The translations under genes and the position numbers were made by a program. The notes under the pieces were generated by a model that did no database searches, had not been told where the DNA came from, and saw only the letters and a list, made by a program, of their open reading frames with translations. This document shows positions 1 through 9,062 of a stretch of 64,000 nt of DNA, piece after piece. The DNA is taken from positions 62,001 to 126,000 of the forward strand of contig NZ_VLLI01000014.1 in assembly GCF_007830615.1 (NCBI RefSeq), written 5' to 3'. The DNA comes from Mucilaginibacter frigoritolerans. GTDB taxonomy: Bacteria > Bacteroidota > Bacteroidia > Sphingobacteriales > Sphingobacteriaceae. How positions within the stretch are numbered: the stretch's first letter is position 1; every line of letters begins with the position of its first letter.

Positions 1-2453
1 ACCCCAATTATAGTCTCAAGTGATGCGTTTGAGTTATAGAATCCGTTCCAATCGATAGAAGATGCATATGGGTTGCCCACCAGGTTAAATCCACGCACTG
101 CCGAGTTTCCCGCAGGGGTAGCAGGAGTACCTGCTATTACAGTATATCCCAGATTGGGAGGTGTTGACGGATTAGGGTTATACCAATCTATCACCTGTAC
201 CGATCCCTGGTTTAACGTACCAGAAGTAGTTAGCGTAGCAGGTTTTGGGGTACTCGTTGAAACGTAGGGTGAGCTGGTAGTTAATCCCCCCCTGAAAAAG
301 AATAAAAATCCGTTACCTACAGGTATATTATAATAGGTAGTACCGCCGCCGTCGCCATCAATTAAATAGTTAGGCGAGTTGGCAATATCTTTTACGCCGC
401 GATTATTACTATTTAAAAAGGTGCTGTATAACGGCGCCAGATTTTCACGGTACAAGTAAAGCGTTGGGTTGCCTGCTTTACTAAAGCCACCAGCTGTACC
501 ATCCGTTCCGGTAAGAAACGTTGAATCTTTAAGATAATTTACACTATAGATTTTATTGCTGTACGAATCTGTACCGGAACTCACCGGTGATGACAGCAAC
601 CTGTATCCACGATATCCTGCTCCCCCGGTTATATAGCGTTCTACCTTTACTGAGCCTGTAATGCTGTATGCTGATGGAATAATGCCCACTGCCGCGGTAG
701 TTGTAGCATTACTTTTTAATGTTAAAGCACCGGTGTTGGTATTGTCAACAAACAAGTTGCCGCTGGTCATTGTCAGCGTGTTAAACACATCGACGGGGCC
801 TCCTTTTATAGTTACTTTTCCATACGTTGTTATACCGCCCGATACCGTTGAATAAGTATTATTAATGGTTAAGTTACCGAATTCTGCAGTATTTACAGTA
901 TTGGAACCGGTATAGGTTTGTGTTGCCGTTGTGCCATTAAAGATCACCGTTGGGAAAGCAGTTGATGAATAGTTTATAGTACCACTATTGACGATATTAC
1001 AGCCTATAGTTAATGTTTGTCCATTTAAATCAAGCTTCGCGCCGCTGTTAAGGGTCAAATTATATACACTGATACTTTGCGTTAACTGGGGGCAGGTGGT
1101 TACATTCGGGATAAGCAGCGAGACACTTCCATCAAAAAAAGGCAGCTGATTGCTGATACCGAAGGTTGTGTTATTCCAGTTATTGATAAGGGTAATGTCG
1201 CTTGATTGATTACCCGTCCACGTATAAACAACCGGCGTATTCACTGACACATTTAATGTTGAAATGCATTGGGCATTTTGTGTTACTGTTACTGCGTATG
1301 CACCCAGGGGGCTGGCATTTGTATTTATTGGATTCTGCAAGGTTGAGGTAAAGCCATTGGGTCCGGTCCATGAATAAGTGGAGTTAGCAACAGTATTGGC
1401 AAACAATTGTACAGATCCATCACAAAGCTGATAGGCGCCGCCTCCGTATAATGCATATACATCAGCATCGGTCAGGGCATGATTAAATATAGCAATATCA
1501 TCAAGCAAGCCCTTATAAAAGTAAGATGTAGGGGGCGATGGCCAGTTCTGCAGGTTATCATATCCAAAGCGCCAATATCCGGCTTCGGTTTCAGCAACTT
1601 TATTTGTCGAATCCTCAGCCTTTATCACACCATCTACATACATTTTAACACCGTTGGTGGATGAAAAAGTCAATACCACGTGATGCCACTTCCCATCGTT
1701 ATAAGATGCTGTAGTATTTATACATCTAAAACCATTATAATAAACACCAAAGTATATCTGTCCGGCATTATTTAAATAAATATGATGGTCATAATTACCG
1801 CTTGAGCCCGTTTGTTGATTTCCCCAACCAGCCAATTTACCGCCGGTTGTAGTAGTGGTGTTAAACCATAGGCTTATTGAAAAATCCTGTGGAGCTGAAG
1901 TAATATTTGTTTTGGTAGTTATGTATTGAGAAACGCCGTCAAAGCTATAAGCATTGTTGGCAGCCCCAAAACGGTCTGTTGTTGGTTGAGCCACCGTAGG
2001 GCTGCCTTCTGCTATACCATTATTTCCGCTTCCCGAAACATCATTAGTGCTTCCACTGGTGAATGGCAAAGCAAGTGTAGCACCGGCTGTTACTGATTGA
2101 GCGGTAGCTATAATAGGATTAGCCACTATTGTTGCAGTGCCAGAAACTCTTGCACTTGGTATCCCGGCAGAAGTGTATGAAACATAATAAGTTCCTGAAG
2201 TTTGTGGCAAATAGGTAGCCCCGGTTGCAATTACTGTAGTACTTGTTGACGTGGCATACCAGTTGTAGGTACCACCTGCTGGTAAACCGCCCGAAGCGGT
2301 AAGTGTAACAGAACCCGCACCACAACCCGGACTGCCTGAGACTGCTACAGATCCAATGATTTGGGCATTAATATTATTAATAAAAATAAATACCAAAATA
2401 AATGTGCCTGATATTTTTGTTAATAAATTATTAAAAGTAACCATTTTTATCAT
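1..2453 (-). CDS. Secreted LamG-domain surface protein, C-terminus beyond left edge (partial)
   Basis: An open frame runs leftward from an ATG at 2453 (an in-frame ATG at 2444 is an alternative) and is still open at base 1, giving 817 residues plus a partial codon. Residues 1-30 form a signal peptide with a likely cut at NINA|QI. An Ig-like or SprB-like segment follows (about 35-115). Residues about 135-310 resemble a LamG/concanavalin-like lectin domain, shown by YSFDGVSQYI, FSISLWFNT, DGKWHHVVLTF and MYVDGV. Beyond that come low-complexity Ser/Thr/Asn-rich beta-repeats. Proteins of this build in Bacteroidota are usually large type IX-secreted adhesins or surface proteins with a C-terminal sorting domain, which would lie outside the window. 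Function unknown; a glycan-binding or adhesive role is inferred. Confidence 0.85.
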   Translation of the reverse strand, partial: MIKMVTFNNLLTKISGTFILVFIFINNINAQIIGSVAVSGSPGCGAGSVTLTASGGLPAGGTYNWYATSTSTTVIATGATYLPQTSGTYYVSYTSAGIPSARVSGTATIVANPIIATAQSVTAGATLALPFTSGSTNDVSGSGNNGIAEGSPTVAQPTTDRFGAANNAYSFDGVSQYITTKTNITSAPQDFSISLWFNTTTTTGGKLAGWGNQQTGSSGNYDHHIYLNNAGQIYFGVYYNGFRCINTTASYNDGKWHHVVLTFSSTNGVKMYVDGVIKAEDSTNKVAETEAGYWRFGYDNLQNWPSPPTSYFYKGLLDDIAIFNHALTDADVYALYGGGAYQLCDGSVQLFANTVANSTYSWTGPNGFTSTLQNPINTNASPLGAYAVTVTQNAQCISTLNVSVNTPVVYTWTGNQSSDITLINNWNNTTFGISNQLPFFDGSVSLLIPNVTTCPQLTQSISVYNLTLNSGAKLDLNGQTLTIGCNIVNSGTINYSSTAFPTVIFNGTTATQTYTGSNTVNTAEFGNLTINNTYSTVSGGITTYGKVTIKGGPVDVFNTLTMTSGNLFVDNTNTGALTLKSNATTTAAVGIIPSAYSITGSVKVERYITGGAGYRGYRLLSSPVSSGTDSYSNKIYSVNYLKDSTFLTGTDGTAGGFSKAGNPTLYLYRENLAPLYSTFLNSNNRGVKDIANSPNYLIDGDGGGTTYYNIPVGNGFLFFFRGGLTTSSPYVSTSTPKPATLTTSGTLNQGSVQVIDWYNPNPSTPPNLGYTVIAGTPATPAGNSAVRGFNLVGNPYASSIDWNGFYNSNASLETIIG

Positions 2454-2808
2454 CCACGTAGTGTAAAATATACAGGGTTTCTCATAACGTATATAACTTT
2501 TTGATTATCAAATAAAAAAGTCACACATACGCGTACTTACTCCCTATTAATTAAGTAACCTTAGTCTAAGACAAAAATATACGAAAATAACAAACCGGCA
2601 GCTTTATTTATTATTTTTTCACTTTTTAATATATATGATTTATTTTTAATACCTGAGAATATATATCAGATTCACCAGGCAAATATTTAACAGAAAGATG
2701 CAATTAGAAGCGTATAAGTTAATATCCTGAAAAAAAACAGGGCCCCGGTTTGCACCGGAGCCCTGTTCAATTATTTGTTTTAAGTGATTATTTTATCAAT
2801 AATGTGAT
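2454..2808. other. 355-bp intergenic region between two minus-strand genes
   Basis: This AT-rich spacer holds the terminator of the GH2 gene (2736-2767) and a possible promoter for the LamG gene. CAAAAATA at 2572-2579 reads TATTTTTG on the minus strand, matching the Bacteroidota -7 consensus TAnnTTTG and leaving a leader of about 120 nt. No well-spaced -33 TTTG was found (the nearest, 2591-2594, is too close), so the promoter is weakly supported. No gene seen. Confidence 0.4.
2731..2767 (-). terminator. Rho-independent terminator of the GH2 gene
   Basis: Arms 2736-2749 and 2754-2767 pair over 14 positions with one mismatch and a 4-nt loop (TTGC). On the minus strand the hairpin is followed directly by a run of Ts (complement of the A-run 2731-2737). 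It lies about 40 bp past the GH2 stop codon. Confidence 0.88.
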
Positions 2809-5601
2809 TTATTTTGCAGGTAATGTGATTATTTGTTTGGTTAAATTCCAGCCTTCTAATAAAACTGTTGGCTGTACATCGCCTAATTTAGCTACCGGAG
2901 CGCTTACTGAAACGGTTATGCTTTCGTGTGGGGCAAGAGTAAAGTAATTACCTGTCCAGTAGCTCGGCATTACTTCTTCGCCGTTTTTCATTAATTGCGG
3001 GCGAACAAAAAATGCAATTTTATTACTGCTGTTGGTAAATTGCATTGTCCATTTATCTTCGTTGTTACCTTTTTCAGTTTTTACAACCTTAGCCTGTACC
3101 TGAGCTGTACTCATATTATTAAATGCTGTAAAGTCATTACCAGGTGCCAGCCAATAAACGTTATGTGAAACGTTCTTACCAGCAGCATCGGTTAAATTAA
3201 GTACCACAAAGTTCACTCCTTTGCTCGATGCCAGCAATTCTTTCAGTTTAATTACTTCCTGCGCACCTGTTTCGGCCATACCGATGTGATCTACTGTAAA
3301 TGATTTTACCAGTTTGCTGTCTATATCATACACATCAGCTTTGGCAATCAGTAATCCGGTAGCGTGGTGAGTACGATTGATAACAGCTGCGGTTGAATCA
3401 TCCTGGTTAAACTGAATATGTAAGGGTTCGCAGGCGTTTTGCATGGCATAGTAACCAGCATTGGGCTCCAAATACCAATCATATATTTGCCAGATAACAC
3501 TTGGAAGTGCCGCATTCAGTTTCCAAAGCATCACACCACCCGTTTCGTTTATTTTATGGCCTGCTGCTTCAAATATACCCTGGTACCCTACCGCATTCAT
3601 CAACTGCATTTTATCAGAAAAATTTACCATTGTTTGCGGCTGACCATATCTTTTCACCATCTCTTGGTAATAGCTATCATACCTGCCAGCTCCTGTAGCT
3701 GCGTCATGATACCCCCAGGTGTTATTTAGCGGAAATGGCAGTTTGGTATCCCAAACCAGGTTTGGAATTACTTTAGCCAGTGTAGTATAAGGAGGTTGCG
3801 AAGGAATACCTGTTTCATCTTTAAATACCCAATCGCCACCATCATCAGCTTTTTTATAATATACTTTCGGATCTTCCCATTGGTATGGGCCACCGCTGTA
3901 CACACCCGAAGGCATATCGTCAGGATATGAACCTTTCCATCCTGCCGGTAATTTGGCAAAGCCAGATGAACTCGGAATAAACGGACGGGTGCCATCTAAA
4001 CCAATAACATTATCGCGCATGGCGTCATATAGTTCCTTGCGGGCGTGCCCCTCGTTACCACCTGTCCAAACCAATAAGCTTGCATGGTTACGAATGCGGT
4101 AAATTGTACTTACCACGTTTTTGATAAATACATTCCCTTCCAGCGGCCAATCTGGCGATCCTTTAAATTCGCCCTGTGTATCGCCTGTAACCCAAAAGTC
4201 AGACCATACCATTTCACCGTATTTATCGGCAGCATTCCAGAAAGCATCAGGAGGTGTTACGCCGCCGCCCCAAATGCGTACCAGGTTTACATTGGCATTA
4301 CGGCATAAATGCATTTCGTAATCATAACGTGCCGAATCCCGGTTTACCATCATATCGGGGACCCAGGCGCCACCTACCAGGTGTACACGTTTACCGTTCA
4401 CATAAAAAAAGCGGCGAACAAAACCATTTACCATACTAGCATTTGAGGATACCGTGCGAATACCAAAAACAAATGTGGTATCGTCAGAAACACTGGTTCC
4501 ATTAGTATATTGCAAGCGTATGCGGTATAAATTTGCCCGGCCATATCCATTTGGCCACCACAAATGAGGCCGCTTAATTAACAGCTGACTTATTTTATCG
4601 GCATTTAAATCAACTACAGAAGCGCCGTTTGCTGCAACTGAAATTGCCTGCGAAAACTGGGAAGGCAATCCTGTAAAGTTTTCAGGGCTGATACTTACTG
4701 TTAGTTTTCCGTTTTGAGCAGTATTGCTATGGTTTGATAAAGTTAAATTTAAAGATAGTTTAGCGGTGCTGGTATCAGGCAGATTGGGCAATTCTGTTAC
4801 CAGTTTAGGGTGACCGATAGTTACAGCACCAGATGAGCGCAGATAAACAGGCTGCCAGATTCCCATGTTACGATCGCGCACGGGAGGAATCCAGTCCCAC
4901 CCTACGGAACAAAGCATGGTTACGTTTTTACCAATGTCGCCGGTAGGCCCTCCATTTTCATAAAATGGCCCCATTGCCTGTAATTGTTCTTTTGCGGGAT
5001 AGCCCGGATAATCTAAAGGATATATTTTTACGGCAATCGCATTATCGCCGCCTGCAATAACCGCATCGGTTACATCTAAATTATAATCGGCAAACATACC
5101 TACCATTTGGGTGGAGTCGGCTATTTGCTTACCGTTTACCCATACCGCTGCGCGATAATTTATCCCTTTAAATATCAGCTGAAAATGACGTCCTTTTTCG
5201 CTTGCTGCAACTTTGAAAGTTGTACGGTACCAGTAAGGTTTTTTCCATGGATTAGGATCGTTAGGTAAAAAGCTATACTGCTCCAGATTATATTCTTTAT
5301 TAAACTGATCGGACGCATCTGGAATCAACATGTTATTTAATCCCTGATACGGAGAGGGGTAAATATGATTAGCTACCAATCCGGTTAGCACTGTTGAGGG
5401 CACTTTAACCGGGAACCAGTAAACCGGTGAATGATATTGAACGCTGGATAACTCGCTACCCGTTGCGTTTATAAGTGAAGATGATTGAAGATCGAAATTT
5501 GTTAACTTAACCTGTTTTACGGTTCCGGTTTGGGCAAATGATAAAAATGGCAAAGCACTCACCATAAAACCAAAGGCAACCGAATACATCAATTTTTTCA
5601 T
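2809..5601 (-). CDS. Secreted glycoside hydrolase family 2 protein (exo-beta-glucosaminidase / endo-beta-mannosidase clade)
   Basis: The 930-residue protein has a signal peptide (1-23, cut after SFA|QT). The GH2 order is visible: N-terminal sugar-binding jelly roll (about 60-235), Ig-like domain (about 255-380), TIM barrel (about 390-680) and C-terminal beta-sandwich. The likely acid/base is E517 in VWTGGNEGH and the nucleophile E596 in FKDETG. Their spacing of 79 resembles family members such as CsxA exo-beta-glucosaminidase (72). VRIWGGGVTPP is typical of this clade. Expected activity is removal of beta-linked glucosamine or mannose units from oligosaccharides in the periplasm or at the surface. 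Substrate cannot be fixed from sequence; beta-mannosidase is the main alternative. It lies downstream of the FG-GAP/haloperoxidase cluster on the same strand, but with a 158-bp gap. Confidence 0.88.
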   Translation of the reverse strand: MKKLMYSVAFGFMVSALPFLSFAQTGTVKQVKLTNFDLQSSSLINATGSELSSVQYHSPVYWFPVKVPSTVLTGLVANHIYPSPYQGLNNMLIPDASDQFNKEYNLEQYSFLPNDPNPWKKPYWYRTTFKVAASEKGRHFQLIFKGINYRAAVWVNGKQIADSTQMVGMFADYNLDVTDAVIAGGDNAIAVKIYPLDYPGYPAKEQLQAMGPFYENGGPTGDIGKNVTMLCSVGWDWIPPVRDRNMGIWQPVYLRSSGAVTIGHPKLVTELPNLPDTSTAKLSLNLTLSNHSNTAQNGKLTVSISPENFTGLPSQFSQAISVAANGASVVDLNADKISQLLIKRPHLWWPNGYGRANLYRIRLQYTNGTSVSDDTTFVFGIRTVSSNASMVNGFVRRFFYVNGKRVHLVGGAWVPDMMVNRDSARYDYEMHLCRNANVNLVRIWGGGVTPPDAFWNAADKYGEMVWSDFWVTGDTQGEFKGSPDWPLEGNVFIKNVVSTIYRIRNHASLLVWTGGNEGHARKELYDAMRDNVIGLDGTRPFIPSSSGFAKLPAGWKGSYPDDMPSGVYSGGPYQWEDPKVYYKKADDGGDWVFKDETGIPSQPPYTTLAKVIPNLVWDTKLPFPLNNTWGYHDAATGAGRYDSYYQEMVKRYGQPQTMVNFSDKMQLMNAVGYQGIFEAAGHKINETGGVMLWKLNAALPSVIWQIYDWYLEPNAGYYAMQNACEPLHIQFNQDDSTAAVINRTHHATGLLIAKADVYDIDSKLVKSFTVDHIGMAETGAQEVIKLKELLASSKGVNFVVLNLTDAAGKNVSHNVYWLAPGNDFTAFNNMSTAQVQAKVVKTEKGNNEDKWTMQFTNSSNKIAFFVRPQLMKNGEEVMPSYWTGNYFTLAPHESITVSVSAPVAKLGDVQPTVLLEGWNLTKQIITLPAK

Positions 5602-5640
5602 TAGTAAAATTTAATTTGAAGCGATAAAAACAATAGATTT

Positions 5641-5684
5641 TAAGACAAGAAATCAGGCTTATTTGATTTCTTGTCTTATTTTTT
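5641..5684. terminator. Perfect 15-bp hairpin between FG-GAP lipoprotein and GH2 gene
   Basis: TAAGACAAGAAATCA (5641-5655) pairs perfectly with 5664-5678 around an 8-nt loop. The T-run (5679-5684) follows on the plus strand, although both flanking genes are on the minus strand. On the minus strand the downstream bases are only partly T-rich. It could be a bidirectional terminator for the upstream FG-GAP gene or a structure in the GH2 leader. Confidence 0.6.
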
Positions 5685-5759
5685 ACTACTATAATTTATG
5701 CTGTAAAACTACTTAACAAAAGGGTTGCGTAAACTGTACTAATTTACCCTTTTATTATA

Positions 5760-7340
5760 CTATTTTGGAGTATTGGCAGCTTTTGAAGTACTTATGTTTT
5801 TTAAAACTATTATTGGATTTTTTTCATCCCATTGAGGAGCAAAACCTTTTTGATTTACAAAACCACGACCCGGTGTTGAAAAATTCCCTAATATAATATC
5901 CAGTTTGCCGTCCTGGTCAATATCGCCCACCTCCATGGTTAACCAGCGTCCATAGGTTTCTATAGGCAGCTCATGAGGCATAAACTTACCTGGGCCCGTT
6001 TGTTCAAGGTAAGTAAAGCCTGCCGATGGGTGATATTTATAATCTGCGAAAAAAGCAATGGTAGCTATATCCAAATCGCCGTCATTATCAAAATCAGCTG
6101 CAATGGCTTTTGTACAGCCATCTATATGATAAAAATAAGTCTGTTTAAATTTCCAGTTACCCTGATTGGTAAAAACATATACCCCATGGTAAGGTTTAAG
6201 TACTTTTGAATAATCGCTGTTATCGCCGCAGGTGTACAAAATATCAGGTTTACCATCATGATTAAAATCAACCAGTTGAAAACTGCTTGAGCCGTAAACA
6301 GCTGGAAAATGTAACAGATTTTGGGTGATGAAACCACCTTTATGATCATTCAAAAACATCCAGATGCCTTCATCAGCCTGTGCAAATAAGCACATTACAT
6401 CGGGCCAGCCATCGTTATTAAAATCGCCGGTAATTAATTGCTCACCACCAGCTTCGTTCCTGATCAACTTTTTAACATAGGTATGGTTAGTTTGTTGCTG
6501 TAACAGATACAATCCCCCGTTATCATGACCAAAACCACAAACAACATAATCGGTTAAACCGTCCTTATTAAAATCTGCAGCAACAGTTTGTACTGAACGC
6601 GGAAGACTGTCACCTATAATTACCTGTTGATCGTCCTTAATTTTACCATTCAGTTTTACTTGTATAACTTTCCCTTTAGCTACGTTAATGGGTGCCATAA
6701 CCCCTATACAGGTCAAAATGGCACTTTCTGAATTATCAGCATCTTTAGTGAAGATAACGCCCGTAACCGGTGAAGGCATACTTTTTACCAGTTTCGAATT
6801 CAGTTTCTTATCCCATTTATAAAAATTATTAGCAGCATCGCCACTATAAAACTGTTTATCAAAAGGGTTAAATGCTAACAATGTGGTCATGGCTGTCGGC
6901 CCATCGGGCTTTGCAACAGGCTTTAACAAGCTGAATATGGCCCAGTCTTTAAGCGGTTGAACGCCCGGTTTGGGAATTACCAAATTCATAGGCGAGGTTT
7001 TAGAATAATAGGTGACAATTTTTTGCCATTGAACAATATTTAACAAAGAATTTCCATCGGCATAATATTGCCCCATGTAATTCTGTATATGAAGTTGTTT
7101 GGCCATAGCCGGCAAAACACCACTTACCCAACTGGCCCTGTCAACTAAAGCAGGCGAAGGAAGCTGGTGGCAAAGTGTACAATATTTTGTGGCTAACTGC
7201 CTGCCATCATCTATATCATCCTGAACTGAGTAGGGTTTATTTTTGTTACTGCAGCCTGTTAACCAAGAAATAGCAACAACCAATGAAAAAACAGCAATAA
7301 TTATTACTTTATTGGGCTTTAGTTTATTGTTCAATAACAT
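5760..7340 (-). CDS. FG-GAP (VCBS) repeat lipoprotein with c-type haem motif (paralogue 1)
   Basis: The 526-residue protein starts with a lipoprotein signal and lipobox WLTGC (lipidated C30). A single CXXCH haem c motif, CTLCH, lies at 54-58. The rest is a run of FG-GAP-like blades with Ca-binding loops of the type DFNKDG, DFNNDG, DFNHDG, DFDNDGD and DIDQDG, expected to fold as a beta-propeller. Proteins with a short cytochrome-like N-terminus and a propeller could pass or accept electrons at the cell surface, but no function is established. It is a close paralogue of the next upstream gene, with many identical blocks (for example GIWMFLNDHKGGF versus GLWMFLNDHKGGF), which points to tandem duplication. 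Gaps of 156 and 158 bp separate it from its neighbours, so it may be transcribed apart from the tighter cluster upstream. Confidence 0.85.
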   Translation of the reverse strand: MLLNNKLKPNKVIIIAVFSLVVAISWLTGCSNKNKPYSVQDDIDDGRQLATKYCTLCHQLPSPALVDRASWVSGVLPAMAKQLHIQNYMGQYYADGNSLLNIVQWQKIVTYYSKTSPMNLVIPKPGVQPLKDWAIFSLLKPVAKPDGPTAMTTLLAFNPFDKQFYSGDAANNFYKWDKKLNSKLVKSMPSPVTGVIFTKDADNSESAILTCIGVMAPINVAKGKVIQVKLNGKIKDDQQVIIGDSLPRSVQTVAADFNKDGLTDYVVCGFGHDNGGLYLLQQQTNHTYVKKLIRNEAGGEQLITGDFNNDGWPDVMCLFAQADEGIWMFLNDHKGGFITQNLLHFPAVYGSSSFQLVDFNHDGKPDILYTCGDNSDYSKVLKPYHGVYVFTNQGNWKFKQTYFYHIDGCTKAIAADFDNDGDLDIATIAFFADYKYHPSAGFTYLEQTGPGKFMPHELPIETYGRWLTMEVGDIDQDGKLDIILGNFSTPGRGFVNQKGFAPQWDEKNPIIVLKNISTSKAANTPK

Positions 7341-7430
7341 TTTTAAATATAGATTTAGCTTTTCCTTATATCAAATAACGCACATATATTTTACTTAAAC
7401 ACTTATTTGTAAAACATATATGGAATAAAA

Positions 7431-7476
7431 ATTTCAGTGCCTGAATCCATTTAAAATATAGATTCAAGCACTGAAA
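7431..7476 (-). terminator. Terminator of the second FG-GAP cytochrome gene
   Basis: Arms 7432-7447 and 7461-7476 pair at 15 of 16 positions around a 13-nt loop. On the minus strand the hairpin is followed by ATTTTTATT. It lies about 20 bp past the stop codon of the gene ending at 7497 and marks the likely end of the 13971-7497 transcription unit. Confidence 0.7.
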
Positions 7477-7496
7477 GTATTTATAGATCTTAACTT

Positions 7497-9044
7497 TTAC
7501 TTACGGGTATTGTTTTCCAATACCACAAAAGGAATGTTTTCTTGCCAGAAAGGCTGCAAATCGTTCTGATTCTTAAAACCACGGGAGTAATTACCCAAAA
7601 TGATGTCCGGTTTTCCATCGCCGTTATAATCGTCCACATCCATGCTCATCCACCGGCCATATTTACTAATAGGTATTGCGTGGGGCGTAAAGCTAAATAA
7701 CTTATCCTGCTTAAAATAAATAAACCCTTCAGAAGGCTTGTTCTTAAAATCAGCAAAAAAGGCAATGGTAGCAATGTCCAGGTCCCCGTCGCCATCAAAA
7801 TCAGCAGCAATTGCTTTTGTACAACCATTTATTGGGTAAAACCATTGCTGTTTAAATTTCCAATCGCCCATATTTTTAAAGATATACAAACCATGATAAG
7901 GTTTCAAAATACGCGAATCGTGGAAATTATACCCGCAGGTGTATATCAGATCTGGTTTCCCGTCATGGTCAATATCGGCTAACTGAAAACTTGATGATCC
8001 GTAAACAGGTGGAAACCGTAAAAGATTTTTTGGAGAGAAACCGCCTTTATGATCATTTAAAAACATCCACAGACCTTCGTCTACACTTCCAAATAATACC
8101 ATCAGGTCTGGCCAGCCGTCATTGTTAAAATCCCCTACTACAGCTTGTACTGCTCCGGCTTTATCAGATATATTTGATTGAACGTAGGTTTTATCTGCCT
8201 TTTGTGTAAATAGATAAACCCCACCTTTTAAATGTCCCTGTGCTAAAATCACCAGATCTGTTAAGCCATCTTTATTAAAGTCCCCTTCAATTGTTTGCAC
8301 TGGGCGCGCCAATTCTGAGGCAATTACAGTTTGATTTTCTTTTCCTGTTTTCGCATCCAGATTTACATTTATAACCTTGCCATTAGGGAAATCAATCGGA
8401 TCCAAACGGCCAATATTGGATGTTATTGCCTGGTTGCCCGATGCATCCTTTCTAAAAATGGCACTTACAGCCGAAGAAGGCAAAACGGTAGCGGCTTGTT
8501 GTTTTAGATTACTGTCATATTCTGTTAAATTTGAGGCAACGTAATCTGAAGTGTATATTTTATGATTAAGCTGATTAAAAGCAACCATTGAAGTATAAGC
8601 AGGATTGGCTTGCGGAGCAGGCATTTTTAAAGTAAAACCAGCCCAATCATTAACTAACGGAATTGGTGGCTTTGCTGTATCCAAATTATCTGGTGCCAAC
8701 TTTCTGTAGTAAGCTTGAATGGTTTCCCACTCCTGCATAGACACACCAGCCACAGAATCCTTTTTATAATACCCATCCATATAGGCGGTTATCCCCAAAT
8801 AATGGGACATTGAGCGTAAAGCGTGGTACCGCCAAACATCTTTAGTTAATGCATTTACAGGTACCAGCGCGTGGCATTTTGTACAATTTATCTGTACCAG
8901 GTTTTTTCCATCAAGTATGGTGTCGCCGGTAAAGTTATAAGATGTATTACCTTTATTTTTACAACTATCAATCAAAATACTTCCTGATAGCAAAACCACT
9001 AATAACAGAATAGATGATATTAGGTAAGTCTTTTTAATGTTCAT
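7497..9044 (-). CDS. FG-GAP (VCBS) repeat lipoprotein with c-type haem motif (paralogue 2)
   Basis: The 515-residue lipoprotein has lipobox ILIDSC (C28) and one CXXCH motif, CTKCH, at 54-58, the same residue number as in the downstream paralogue. About seven FG-GAP-type blades follow with Asp-rich Ca loops (DFNKDG, DFNNDG, DIDHDG, DFDGDGD, DYNGDG). It starts 18 bp after the haloperoxidase-like gene, so the two are very likely co-transcribed. Periplasmic or surface-exposed location is inferred from the lipid anchor. Function is unknown; a redox partner role for the neighbouring haloperoxidase-like protein is an inference from operon context only. Confidence 0.86.
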   Translation of the reverse strand: MNIKKTYLISSILLLVVLLSGSILIDSCKNKGNTSYNFTGDTILDGKNLVQINCTKCHALVPVNALTKDVWRYHALRSMSHYLGITAYMDGYYKKDSVAGVSMQEWETIQAYYRKLAPDNLDTAKPPIPLVNDWAGFTLKMPAPQANPAYTSMVAFNQLNHKIYTSDYVASNLTEYDSNLKQQAATVLPSSAVSAIFRKDASGNQAITSNIGRLDPIDFPNGKVINVNLDAKTGKENQTVIASELARPVQTIEGDFNKDGLTDLVILAQGHLKGGVYLFTQKADKTYVQSNISDKAGAVQAVVGDFNNDGWPDLMVLFGSVDEGLWMFLNDHKGGFSPKNLLRFPPVYGSSSFQLADIDHDGKPDLIYTCGYNFHDSRILKPYHGLYIFKNMGDWKFKQQWFYPINGCTKAIAADFDGDGDLDIATIAFFADFKNKPSEGFIYFKQDKLFSFTPHAIPISKYGRWMSMDVDDYNGDGKPDIILGNYSRGFKNQNDLQPFWQENIPFVVLENNTRK

Positions 9045-9062
9045 AATATATTTGAAGATTAT

